Source of the DNA: Paramuribaculum sp.
GTDB lineage: Bacteria; Bacteroidota; Bacteroidia; Bacteroidales; Muribaculaceae
Assembly (NCBI GenBank): GCA_029051965.1
Contig: JAIDJZ010000075.1
Coordinates: 1 to 14,524, forward strand
Length of the DNA: 14,524 bases
Direction: 5' to 3'
In this document: positions 6,866-14,427 of the stretch, one piece after another
Layout: every line of letters starts with the position of its first letter
Position numbering within the stretch: position 1 is the first letter of the stretch
Notes under the pieces: model-generated
Told to the model about the DNA's origin: nothing
The model's database searches: none
The model's input: the letters and a program-made list of their open reading frames with translations, nothing else
Made by a program: the position numbers and the translations under genes

Positions 6866-8071
6866 ATGAAACGAATCTTCTCAGGCATATCGGCAACGGC
6901 GACAACTCTGTTCAGGGTGTGGCGGCGGGAGTTTTATCTCGTCTTCCATGACCAGGGTGTCATGCTTTTCTTTTTCTTCCTGACGCTGGCCTATCCGGTC
7001 ATCTACACAATTATCTACAATCAGGAGGTGATTAAGGATATTCCGATCGCGGTGGTCGACAATTCGCGCACGGTTTCGAGCCGTGAGCTGACACGCATGA
7101 TTGACGCGACGGAGGGAATCGAGGTCTATGATTATGCTTCGAACCTGCATGAGGCCCGCAGAATGGAGAATGATCACAAGGTCTACGGGATTCTTGAGAT
7201 TCCGGGCGATTATGACCATCGCCTCGGTCGCGGGGAGCAGGGAGTCGTTGTGTTTTATTCGGACATGTCGCTTCTGCTCCGCTACCGTACGTTTCTTTCT
7301 GCTCTGACCGATGTTCAGCTGGCCGCCGGAACGGATATCCGGCAGGAGAACATCAGTCGGCTTGGCCTTGTTGCCGATGGAATGGGAGGTCTGCCGGTGG
7401 AAAACGAGGCGTTTCTGCTCGGCGACCCGACGCAGGGTTTTGCGTCGTTCATCATGCCGGGAGTGCTTGTGCTGATTCTGCAGCAGAGCATGCTGCTTGG
7501 CGTCACGATGCTTGCGGCAGGGATCAAGGAGCGTCGGCGCCGTTTCGGCGGGATCGATCCGGAAACTGTTCCGGCCGGTCCGATGACCACGATCTGGGGC
7601 AAGACACTCTGCTATCTGACGCTCTATCTTCCTGTCTGTGTCTATGTGCTCGATGTCGTGCCGATGATGTTCAGCCTTCCCCATATCGGTGATTTCCGCG
7701 AGATGTTTCTCTATATCTTCCCGATGCTTGTCGCTACGGCATTTCTGGGACAGACGATCAGTGTTTTTGTCACTGAACGCGAGAGCTCGATGCTTGTCAT
7801 TGTGTTCACGTCGGTGATCTTCCTGTTTCTCAGCGGTCTTACATGGCCGCGGTATGCGATGAACGATCTCTGGACGTGGATAGGCAATGCTGTCCCTGCG
7901 ACATGGGGAATCGAGGGCTTTATCCGGATGAATTCGAATGGCTCTCCGCTGTGGGAGCAGAGTCATCCCTATACGATGCTGTGGATTCTTGCGGGAATCT
8001 ATATGGTCACTGCCTATCTTGTCGCGAGGTTTAGCCTTCCTTCGCGCCGGGCACGTCTGCGCGGCACTTGA
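6866..8071 (+). CDS. ABC-2-type transporter permease (second of a pair)
   Basis: Second inner-membrane permease with the same layout as its neighbour: a first helix (about 32-51), an extracytoplasmic domain containing AVVDNSRTVSSREL, then helices near 196-216, 247-267, 281-300, 309-325 and 371-387, 401 residues in all. The two share the VVD/IVDxDxSxxSR-type segment after helix 1, as expected for paralogues forming a heterodimer. I chose ATG 6866; a GTG at 6839 would add nine residues and shorten the gap to the first permease from 47 to 20 bp. The TGA stop (8069-8071) lies inside repeat copy 3. The gene converges on the DUF4491 gene with 36 bp between the stops. The substrate is unknown. Confidence 0.9.
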   Translation: MKRIFSGISATATTLFRVWRREFYLVFHDQGVMLFFFFLTLAYPVIYTIIYNQEVIKDIPIAVVDNSRTVSSRELTRMIDATEGIEVYDYASNLHEARRMENDHKVYGILEIPGDYDHRLGRGEQGVVVFYSDMSLLLRYRTFLSALTDVQLAAGTDIRQENISRLGLVADGMGGLPVENEAFLLGDPTQGFASFIMPGVLVLILQQSMLLGVTMLAAGIKERRRRFGGIDPETVPAGPMTTIWGKTLCYLTLYLPVCVYVLDVVPMMFSLPHIGDFREMFLYIFPMLVATAFLGQTISVFVTERESSMLVIVFTSVIFLFLSGLTWPRYAMNDLWTWIGNAVPATWGIEGFIRMNSNGSPLWEQSHPYTMLWILAGIYMVTAYLVARFSLPSRRARLRGT

Positions 8072-8110
8072 CCGCCCCAGCGTTAACAAATATTGGGGAA
8101 CCGGCTCTTA
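8065..8110. repeat. 3'-end repeat, copy 3, containing the stops of two convergent genes
   Basis: Identical over 46 bp to 207-252; the core is 8081-8110. The plus-strand permease stop (TGA 8069-8071) is near one end and the minus-strand DUF4491 stop (TAA, complement of 8108-8110) is the other end, so the repeat fills the whole convergent gap. The inverted arms CCCCA (8075-8079) and TGGGG (8094-8098) are retained. By position it is a candidate bidirectional 3'-end or termination element, but it has no T-run. Confidence 0.85.
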
Positions 8111-8425
8111 TTTGCGGTCGGTCTTGCGTTTCGGGTTTGCGGGAAACCATCCGCGTGCGACTCGCTGTTCCTGCTCAGAGATTTCGAGAATTGACCAGAA
8201 GCATGTGAATGCGAGCACTCCGAGCAGGGTCGACCAGATAACGTCGGCTATGAAGTAGGATGAAATGCCGGCCGCAATTCCTGCGACAAGAAAGACCCAG
8301 CGGCATCCGAGTCCGAAATAGTAGTGGGATTTGATGACGATGGGGTGGAAGATCCCAATGATGAGAAAGGTCAGTAGGCCTATTGTCAGGCCGAGAAGTC
8401 CGTGGTCTGAGAGTATCTGTGTCAT
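8108..8425 (-). CDS. DUF4491 family small membrane protein
   Basis: A 105-residue inner-membrane protein of unknown function that I recognise as DUF4491, common in Bacteroidales. Three hydrophobic segments (about 9-30, 42-60, 63-80) are followed by a basic tail. Family-like stretches are GLLTFLIIGIFHPIVIKSHY, YFGLGCRWVFLVAGI and the C-terminal EQRVARGWFPANPKRK. ATG at 8425 is the only sensible start. It lies 39 bp downstream of the TPM-domain gene on the same strand and is probably the last gene of the polA operon. Its TAA stop is the first codon of repeat copy 3. Confidence 0.85.
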   Translation of the reverse strand: MTQILSDHGLLGLTIGLLTFLIIGIFHPIVIKSHYYFGLGCRWVFLVAGIAAGISSYFIADVIWSTLLGVLAFTCFWSILEISEQEQRVARGWFPANPKRKTDRK

Positions 8426-8464
8426 GTTGAGTTGGTCTGTCTGTCAGTAATTGTCGCGGGTGGC

Positions 8465-9721
8465 TTACCAGCCGCCGGTAGCGCCTCCTCCACCGAAGCT
8501 TCCTCCGCCGAAAGATCCGCCGGAGAAACCGCCTCCGCCGCCTCTTCCGAAACCACCGCCTCCAGGGCCTATGATGACTACGGGCGCGGCGAGTTTCGCA
8601 ATCTGATACGGGACGCGTCGTGTGTGGCCGCAGTTCTCGCATACATAGATGCGTTCTCCGGTGCCTGCATGGGTTGTTGTCGGTGCGATGACGGTCCGGT
8701 TGCTGATGAGGCGCGAGGCTCGGGTGCCGCAGTTCTCGCATTGCTGGAGGCCGGATTTTTTGTTGATGTATGGGATTATGTCTTTTTCACCGCACTGCGG
8801 GCATAGCCAGACGTCGTAGTCGACGGAGTCGAGCTGTTCCTCGCGGTCCTGTGCGGGGGTGAGGTAGAGGTTGTCGGTCTTTTCGTCGAGTTTGTCCATC
8901 CGGTGGGTGCAGTTCGGACAGTTGCGTGGATGATTCCGGAGCCTGTTCATCAGAAATATGCAAAGAAGTAATGCAGGCAGCGGCAGCCCGAGTCCGAGGA
9001 ACGAGAGGAATAGTGCGACAGGTTTCAGGCTGTTGAGCTCGTCGTAGCGGACTGTTTCTTCTTTCCGTCGGTTGGCAACGTAGCTTCTTATGACCAGAAT
9101 GAGCATTATGATTCCTGAGACTGCGCCGAATCCGGCCATCAGTCCGAGTATGTCGAGGTCCTCTTCGCCGGCCGCTGCGTCGTTGGGGGTTGCAGAGCGG
9201 AGTTCTTCGGCATAGCGTGGGTCAGTCAGGACACGGCATACGGCAGCGGTTGCAGCCATGACACCGCCATCGTAGTCGCCCTCCCGGAAGTAGGGGATGG
9301 CGTCGTCGCGTATGATGCGGTTGCAGACAATGTCGGGGAGAACTCCTTCGGCACCTTTGCCTGGGGCTATTGTGATCTTCCGACGGTCTGTCACGAGAAG
9401 GATGATTACGCCGTTGTCTTTGTCGGCTTTTCCGACGCCCCATTTCTCACCGAGAGCGACGGCGAAGTCGATAAGTTCGTATTTTTCGGGAATGTCCGAG
9501 AGGGCTATGACAACGGGCTCGGCGGATGTGGCTTTCCAGGTCTGTGAGATCATGGCGTCGAGTGAGTCGACGCATGCCGGCGAGAGGATGTTGTCGGGGT
9601 TGCTGACGAATCGAGTGCGGTCTGCAACGTGGACGTTAGGGACATTGTCGATGTCGGTCGGGGCGCAGAGAGCGCATAGAGATGTCAGGCAGACAAAGAG
9701 AAAAAGGAGGTGTCGTTTCAT
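8465..9721 (-). CDS. TPM-domain membrane protein with zinc ribbons and Gly-rich tail
   Basis: From ATG 9721 the 418 residues contain a signal peptide (about 1-20, ending LCALCA), an extracytoplasmic TPM domain (about 38-170, with VSNPDNILS, GVGKADKDNGVIILLV and YFREGDYDGGV), a membrane helix (about 190-212), a second hydrophobic segment (about 234-257), then a cytoplasmic Cys-rich part. That part has CPNC (C268, C271) with CPQC (C307, C310), and CENC (C328, C331) with CENC (C361, C364), eight cysteines suited to two zinc sites. The last 35 or so residues are almost only Gly, Ser and Phe, as in other TPM proteins. TPM proteins have been linked to photosystem repair in plants and to respiratory or envelope roles in bacteria; the function here is unknown. 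A TTG at 9748 would overlap polA and hide the signal peptide. The gene starts 13 bp after the polA stop and is likely co-transcribed with it. Confidence 0.88.
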   Translation of the reverse strand: MKRHLLFLFVCLTSLCALCAPTDIDNVPNVHVADRTRFVSNPDNILSPACVDSLDAMISQTWKATSAEPVVIALSDIPEKYELIDFAVALGEKWGVGKADKDNGVIILLVTDRRKITIAPGKGAEGVLPDIVCNRIIRDDAIPYFREGDYDGGVMAATAAVCRVLTDPRYAEELRSATPNDAAAGEEDLDILGLMAGFGAVSGIIMLILVIRSYVANRRKEETVRYDELNSLKPVALFLSFLGLGLPLPALLLCIFLMNRLRNHPRNCPNCTHRMDKLDEKTDNLYLTPAQDREEQLDSVDYDVWLCPQCGEKDIIPYINKKSGLQQCENCGTRASRLISNRTVIAPTTTHAGTGERIYVCENCGHTRRVPYQIAKLAAPVVIIGPGGGGFGRGGGGGFSGGSFGGGSFGGGGATGGW

Positions 9722-9734
9722 TCCAAGTGTGGGT

Positions 9735-12503
9735 TCAATGGGCTTCAAGCCAGTTTTTACCTGTTCCTACCGAGACTTCGAGGGGAACTTTTGCAGAGAA
9801 AGCTGATTCCATCCGTCGGACGACGAGTTCTTTCATCAGGTCGATCTCTTCGGGGACAACGTTGAAGATCAGTTCGTCGTGGACCTGCATGATCATTCTT
9901 GATCTGAGTCCGCGAGAGGCGATCTCGTTGAAGATATCGATCATTGCGATCTTGATAATGTCGGCAGCCGATCCCTGGAGCGGTGCGTTTATGGCGTTTC
10001 GTTCGGCATAGCCTCGAACGACTGCCGAGCGGCTGTCGATGTCTGGAAGCATTCGTTTGCGGCCTTTGACGGTCTGTACGTAGCGCAGTTCGCGAGCTGT
10101 TTCGATGCTCCGGTCCATGTAGCTTTTGACTTCGGGGTAGGTCCGGAAATATCCTGCGATCAGGTCTTTTGCCTCGTTTCGCGGGATTGCGAGGCGTTCG
10201 GATAGACCGAACGCCGAGATTCCGTAGATTATTCCGAAGTTTGCAGTTTTAGCAGCGCGTCGCTGGTCGTCGGTCACTTCGTCGATCGGAATGTGGTTTA
10301 TTTTCGCTGCCGTCGCGCGATGGATGTCGGCACCGGAAAGGAATGCTTCGATCATTGCGGGGTCGCCGGAAAGGTGAGCCATCAGTCGCAGTTCGATCTG
10401 CGAGTAGTCGGCGGAGAGGAGTATGTCGCCGGGATCAGGGATGAATGCGCGCCGGATTTCGCGTCCGTCGTCGGATCTGACCGGAATGTTCTGGAGGTTG
10501 GGGTTTGTTGAAGAGATGCGTCCGGTCGCCGTCACGGTCTGGTTGTAGGATGTGTGGATCTTTCCGGTCGCGGGGTTGACCATTTCGGGGAGGGCGTTGA
10601 TGTATGTCGCGAGGAGTTTTCGCAGTGCTCTGATCTTTAGGATCAGATCGACGATTTCGTGTGAGTCGCGGTATTTCTCAAGGATCTCTTCGGTTGTCGA
10701 GTAGGCACCTCTTTTCGTGCGCTTTGCCTTGGGGTCGATTTTCAGTCTTTCGAAGATTACTTCTCCGACCTGTAGGGGAGATGCGATGTTGAATCGGCTT
10801 CCTGCGAGTTCGAAGACGCGGTCTTCCATGTCAGTCAGGCGAGCGGTGTAGGCCTGCGACAGTTTTGCGAGTTCGGGGGAGTCGATGCGTACACCTGTCC
10901 ATTCCATTTCGGCAAGCACGCGTATCAGCGGCAGTTCGATGTCGGTCAGAAGAGGCTCGAGGCCGCCGGATCTGATTTCTTCGATCAGGCTGTCTTTGAG
11001 CTGGAGCGCGATGTCGGCTCGTTCGGCGGCACGACGGAGCGATTCGTCGAGAGAGGCTTCTTTTTTGCCTTCGGGTGGCATCATTTCGTAGCCGAGGCTG
11101 GATAGGGCGAGCTTGTCGGCGTCGTGTTTCATCTCGGGGGAAATGAGGTAGTGGGCTACTCCGGTGTCGAAGTATGATGCTCTGAATTCAATCCCGATGC
11201 GGCGGAGCAGGAGATAGTCGCGTTTGATGTCGGTTGATACTATTTCCGGACCTTCAGCAGAGAAGAGGGGCGATAGGATTTCGGCGGTTTCTTCGAGCGG
11301 GTGACCGGCGAGCGGGATGTAGACTGCTTCGCTGCGGCCTGATGCGATTGCGATACCGCGCAGGCGGGCTGTCATGGCGTCCGGCCCGAATGCGTCGACG
11401 GCAATTCCGACGGCGGTTTTTGCGGCGGCTTTGCGGATGGCTTCTGCGGCGTTCTGCGGCGATGTCGCGGCGTGATAGCGTGGGTGGCGAGTCGCAATCG
11501 ATTCGAGTGCGAGAACGGGGGTCGCAGATGCCTGTTGGTCCGGGAGGTCGAAGAGGGATCCGATCGTTCCCGGGGCATTGGTCGCGGGGGCTGTCTCGCG
11601 CTCACTGCCGATCCGGTCGGGATAGTTCTGGCGCAGCCGGGAGATGAAAGTCCGGAATTCGAGCTTCCGGTAGATTTCCAGCAGTTTTTCGACGTCGAGC
11701 TCTTTTCTGACGAGCGAGTCTGGGGTGATGTGGCCGAGCGGGACGTCGGTCTTTATGGTCACGAGCCATTTCGACAGGCGTATGAGATCGGCGTTGTCTT
11801 CAATTTTGTGGCGGACGGCACCTTTCAGATCGGCGGTGTGCAGAAGGAGGTTTTCGACAGAGTCCCACTGTGCAATCAGTTTGGTCGCTGTCTTTTCTCC
11901 GACGCCCGGGCATCCGGGCACGTTGTCGCTGGCGTCTCCTTCAAGAGCGAGAAGGTCGATCACCTGTGATGGTTTAGCGATTCCATAGCGCTCGCATATC
12001 TGTTGCGGTCCTCTGATTTCGAATCCTTCTCCGCGCAGAGCGGGCCGGTACATGAATACGGAGTCGGTGACGAGCTGTCCGTAGTCTTTGTCGGGCGTCA
12101 TCATATAGGTCAGAAAGCCTTCTTTTTCGGCGGCTCTCGAGAGTGTTCCAATTACGTCGTCGGCTTCGTAGCCCGGAATCTCGATGGCCGGAATGCGATA
12201 TGCTTCGAGGATCTGCTTGATGTATGGAATGGATTCGGTTATGTCCTCGGGCTGTTTGTCGCGCTGTGCCTTGTAGTCGGGATATTCGTTGTGGCGGAAT
12301 GTCTGTCCGCCTTTGGGATCGAAGCAAACGGCGATGTGAGTCGGGTTTTCTTTTTTCAGGATTTCGTCGAGAGTGTTGCAGAATCCGAAGATGGCAGAAG
12401 TGTTGAATCCGCCCGAGGTTACGCGTGGAGAGCGAATCAGAGCGTAGTAGGCGCGATAAATCAGGGCGTAAGCGTCGAGGAGGAAAAGCCGGGGTTGGTC
12501 CAT
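9735..12503 (-). CDS. polA: DNA polymerase I, with degenerate 3'-5' exonuclease site
   Basis: Repair and Okazaki-fragment polymerase, 922 residues. The N-terminal 5' nuclease domain (about 1-290) keeps its acidic residues, e.g. LLDAYALIYRAYY, GYEADDVIGT, TPDKDYGQLV and LEGDASDNVPG. The polymerase domain (about 510-922) is intact: ATGRISSTNPNLQNIP, motif A LLSADYSQIELR (D699), the O-helix RRAAKTANFGIIYGIS (R749, K752, Y760) and motif C MQVHDELIFN (D876, E877). The middle domain keeps the fold, but hand alignment puts Ala368 and Asp370 at E. coli Asp355 and Glu357, and Arg491 and Arg495 at Tyr497 and Asp501; only D429 (Asp424) remains. Proofreading is therefore probably lost. The ATG is at 12503. 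It is first in an apparent operon with the TPM and DUF4491 genes and divergent from the polyprenyl synthase. Confidence 0.97.
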   Translation of the reverse strand: MDQPRLFLLDAYALIYRAYYALIRSPRVTSGGFNTSAIFGFCNTLDEILKKENPTHIAVCFDPKGGQTFRHNEYPDYKAQRDKQPEDITESIPYIKQILEAYRIPAIEIPGYEADDVIGTLSRAAEKEGFLTYMMTPDKDYGQLVTDSVFMYRPALRGEGFEIRGPQQICERYGIAKPSQVIDLLALEGDASDNVPGCPGVGEKTATKLIAQWDSVENLLLHTADLKGAVRHKIEDNADLIRLSKWLVTIKTDVPLGHITPDSLVRKELDVEKLLEIYRKLEFRTFISRLRQNYPDRIGSERETAPATNAPGTIGSLFDLPDQQASATPVLALESIATRHPRYHAATSPQNAAEAIRKAAAKTAVGIAVDAFGPDAMTARLRGIAIASGRSEAVYIPLAGHPLEETAEILSPLFSAEGPEIVSTDIKRDYLLLRRIGIEFRASYFDTGVAHYLISPEMKHDADKLALSSLGYEMMPPEGKKEASLDESLRRAAERADIALQLKDSLIEEIRSGGLEPLLTDIELPLIRVLAEMEWTGVRIDSPELAKLSQAYTARLTDMEDRVFELAGSRFNIASPLQVGEVIFERLKIDPKAKRTKRGAYSTTEEILEKYRDSHEIVDLILKIRALRKLLATYINALPEMVNPATGKIHTSYNQTVTATGRISSTNPNLQNIPVRSDDGREIRRAFIPDPGDILLSADYSQIELRLMAHLSGDPAMIEAFLSGADIHRATAAKINHIPIDEVTDDQRRAAKTANFGIIYGISAFGLSERLAIPRNEAKDLIAGYFRTYPEVKSYMDRSIETARELRYVQTVKGRKRMLPDIDSRSAVVRGYAERNAINAPLQGSAADIIKIAMIDIFNEIASRGLRSRMIMQVHDELIFNVVPEEIDLMKELVVRRMESAFSAKVPLEVSVGTGKNWLEAH

Positions 12504-12537
12504 AAAAATGCAGAGGAATATTTGAGAGGCAGTTTAA

Positions 12538-12545
12538 CAAATCTT
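12538..12545 (-). promoter_or_regulatory. Candidate polA -7 box (AAGATTTG)
   Basis: On the minus strand this reads AAGATTTG, one mismatch from TAnnTTTG, and would start transcription about 28 nt before the polA ATG. I see no clear -33 element. It is the best candidate I find in the 148-bp divergent region. Confidence 0.25.
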
Positions 12546-12623
12546 ATTAAACGACCTATGAGAAATTTAAAGTAAAATTACGCAAATAATCACAATTGTT
12601 GGCAATCTTAACTGACTTTTTTG

Positions 12624-12631
12624 TAAATTTG
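12624..12631 (+). promoter_or_regulatory. Polyprenyl synthase -7 box (TAAATTTG)
   Basis: TAAATTTG is a perfect TAnnTTTG match. A TTG at 12599-12601 lies 22 bp upstream, near the expected -33 spacing. Transcription would begin around 12638, giving a leader of about 14 nt before ATG 12652. Confidence 0.6.
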
Positions 12632-12651
12632 CAGTCGTTATCAACCAAGCA

Positions 12652-13626
12652 ATGACTCCAATAGAATCCATCCGTCACTCCATAGCAACTGAACTAGACC
12701 GTCTTAACAGCCGTATAAACGACGCATTGATGTCGAATAACGGTCTGATGAACCGGGTGGTAGAGGGTTATCTGACGACCAAAGGGAAGCAGATCCGTCC
12801 GATCCTTGTCATACTGACGGCGAAGCTTTTCGGCGAGGTCAGTGACCGCGTCATAGCAGCAGCGGCTTCGGTCGAGATGCTTCACAATGCGACTCTGATT
12901 CATGACGATGTTGTCGATGAGTCTAAGCTCCGCCGCGGCCAGGCGACAGTCAATTCGGTATGGGATAATCAGATCGCAGTTCTGGTCGGAGACTTCTTTG
13001 TTTCGAGCGCTCTGCAACAGTCGATCTCTACGGGTGATCTGCGGATCGTCGAGGCTCTTGCTCATCTTGGCAAGATACTTTCGCTCGGCGAGGTTGACCA
13101 GATCTATAATGCCCGCTACCACTGTCTTGACGAGGAGGCATATTTCAAGATTATTTCCCACAAGACTGCGTCGCTTTTTGTCAGCTGCATAAAGATGGGG
13201 GCGTATGCGGTGGATGCTGACGGTCCCAGGGTTGAAGCGATGGAGCGTTTTGCCGAACTACTCGGCCTGTGTTTCCAGATTCGCGACGATATTTTCGACT
13301 ACTATTCTAATGATGAGGTCGGTAAGCCTACCGGAAATGATCTCCGTGAGGGTAAAATCACGCTCCCTCTGCTCTATGCACTTACGAAGACTGACGCTCC
13401 GGAGCGTGAGGCGATGCTCGCGCTTTCGAAGAAGGAGCAGCTTGAGGAATCGGAAATCGAGATTCTGATCGATTATGCCCGACGTGCCGGCGGTATTGAT
13501 TACGCTTATTCGACTATGGACCGTCTGCGTGATGAGGCTATGCAGCTTTTGTCGGGTTTCCCTGAGTCACAGACGGTTGAGGATTTTCGCTCGATTTTTA
13601 ATTATATTATTGCGCGCCGTTATTAG
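12652..13626 (+). CDS. Trans-polyprenyl diphosphate synthase
   Basis: Condenses isopentenyl diphosphate units onto an allylic primer to make an all-trans polyprenyl diphosphate, probably the side chain of menaquinone. The 324 residues match IspB-type enzymes. Visible motifs are GKQIRP (45-50), the first Asp-rich motif DDVVD (85-89) with the following RRGQATVN, and the second Asp-rich motif DDIFD (212-216) followed by GKPTGNDLREGKITLPLL. The residue five before the first Asp motif is a small Ala (A80), and the context LHNATLIHDDVVDES resembles octaprenyl synthase, pointing to a long-chain rather than a C15 or C20 product; the exact length cannot be read. It is a single gene, divergent from polA, with its own promoter. 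Its TAG stop runs straight into the repeat array. Confidence 0.92.
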   Translation: MTPIESIRHSIATELDRLNSRINDALMSNNGLMNRVVEGYLTTKGKQIRPILVILTAKLFGEVSDRVIAAAASVEMLHNATLIHDDVVDESKLRRGQATVNSVWDNQIAVLVGDFFVSSALQQSISTGDLRIVEALAHLGKILSLGEVDQIYNARYHCLDEEAYFKIISHKTASLFVSCIKMGAYAVDADGPRVEAMERFAELLGLCFQIRDDIFDYYSNDEVGKPTGNDLREGKITLPLLYALTKTDAPEREAMLALSKKEQLEESEIEILIDYARRAGGIDYAYSTMDRLRDEAMQLLSGFPESQTVEDFRSIFNYIIARRY

Positions 13627-13644
13627 GGGCGGTTAGGGGCGGTT
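13625..13644 (+). repeat. Tandem 10-bp duplication at the polyprenyl synthase stop
   Basis: AGGGGCGGTT occurs twice head to tail (13625-13634, 13635-13644), starting within the TAG stop codon. The second copy forms the start of the first module of the repeat array, so the array begins directly at the end of the gene. Confidence 0.8.
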
Positions 13645-13777
13645 CGTGATAACGGCCCGTCTGCGGCGTCGTCGAAGGGATGAGCACTCAGTCATTGACT
13701 GGTGTCAACTCCTTCGTTCTCACCCTCCGTCTCCTAGCATCCGAACCGTTCTGACGAACCGCCGCCATCCGGATGTC

Positions 13778-13795
13778 GGCCATGCGGGTGGAACG
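13778..13795 (+). repeat. 18-bp linker repeat, first copy
   Basis: GGCCATGCGGGTGGAACG at 13778-13795 recurs exactly at 14410-14427. Both copies follow a module ending in GACGAACCGCC, and both sit in the longer, irregular steps of the array. The linker is therefore a third kind of building block, used after modules 13638 and 14284 only. Confidence 0.75.
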
Positions 13796-14409
13796 CCTTA
13801 TGGCGTCTTCGTAGGCAATTTTTAACAGAATGTCAAGGTACGCTTTGCCGTATTTTAGGCGGATCGTGATAACGGTTCGTCTGCGGCGTTGCTTTCGGCT
13901 CTCGGGTTAGGTCACGGACTTAAGTTCGCTCCCTCACCCTTAGGGCGGTCCGTGATAACGGCCCGTCTGCGGCGTTGTCGAAGGGATGAGAACTCAGTCA
14001 TTGACTGTTGTCAACTCCTTCGTTCTCACCCTCCGACTCCTTGCATCTGAATCGTTCTGACGAACCTTATGGCGGTTCGTGATAACGGCCCGTCTGCGGC
14101 GTTGCGAGCCGGATTCGGGATCGGTCACGGACTTAAGTTCGCTCCCTCACCCTTATGGCGGTCCGTGATAACGGCCTGTCTGCGGCGTTGCTTTCGGCAC
14201 TCGGATTCGGTCACGGACGCCAGTCCGCTCCCATCATCCTCGGCCTTAGCGCCTTGCATCTGAATCGTTCTGACGAACCTTATGGCGGTCCGTGATAACG
14301 GCTCATCTGGGTCGTCGCGAGCCGGATTCGGGATCGGTCACGGACGGCAGTCCGCTCCCTCACCCTCACCGGCATGCTCCTACCATCTGAACCGTTCTGA
14401 CGAACCGCC

Positions 14410-14427
14410 GGCCATGCGGGTGGAACG
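14410..14427 (+). repeat. 18-bp linker repeat, second copy
   Basis: Exact copy of 13778-13795, placed after the module that starts at 14284. In the first copy an additional stretch of about 14 bp (including CATCCGGATG) separates the linker from the preceding GACGAACCGCC. Confidence 0.75.

Noticed and set aside
6881..8089. 402-codon minus-strand open frame
   Set aside because: It lies antisense to a clear permease gene, has a composition rich in His, Arg and Asp typical of a GC-rich shadow frame, and shows no domain.
8065..8110. Classical rho-independent terminator
   Set aside because: The hairpin has only five G-C/A-T pairs around a 14-nt loop and no T-run on either strand, so I list it as a repeat of unknown function.
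14069..14263. Small coding region within the array
   Set aside because: The frame is made of repeat modules, has no recognisable features, and the same modules in other copies are out of frame.
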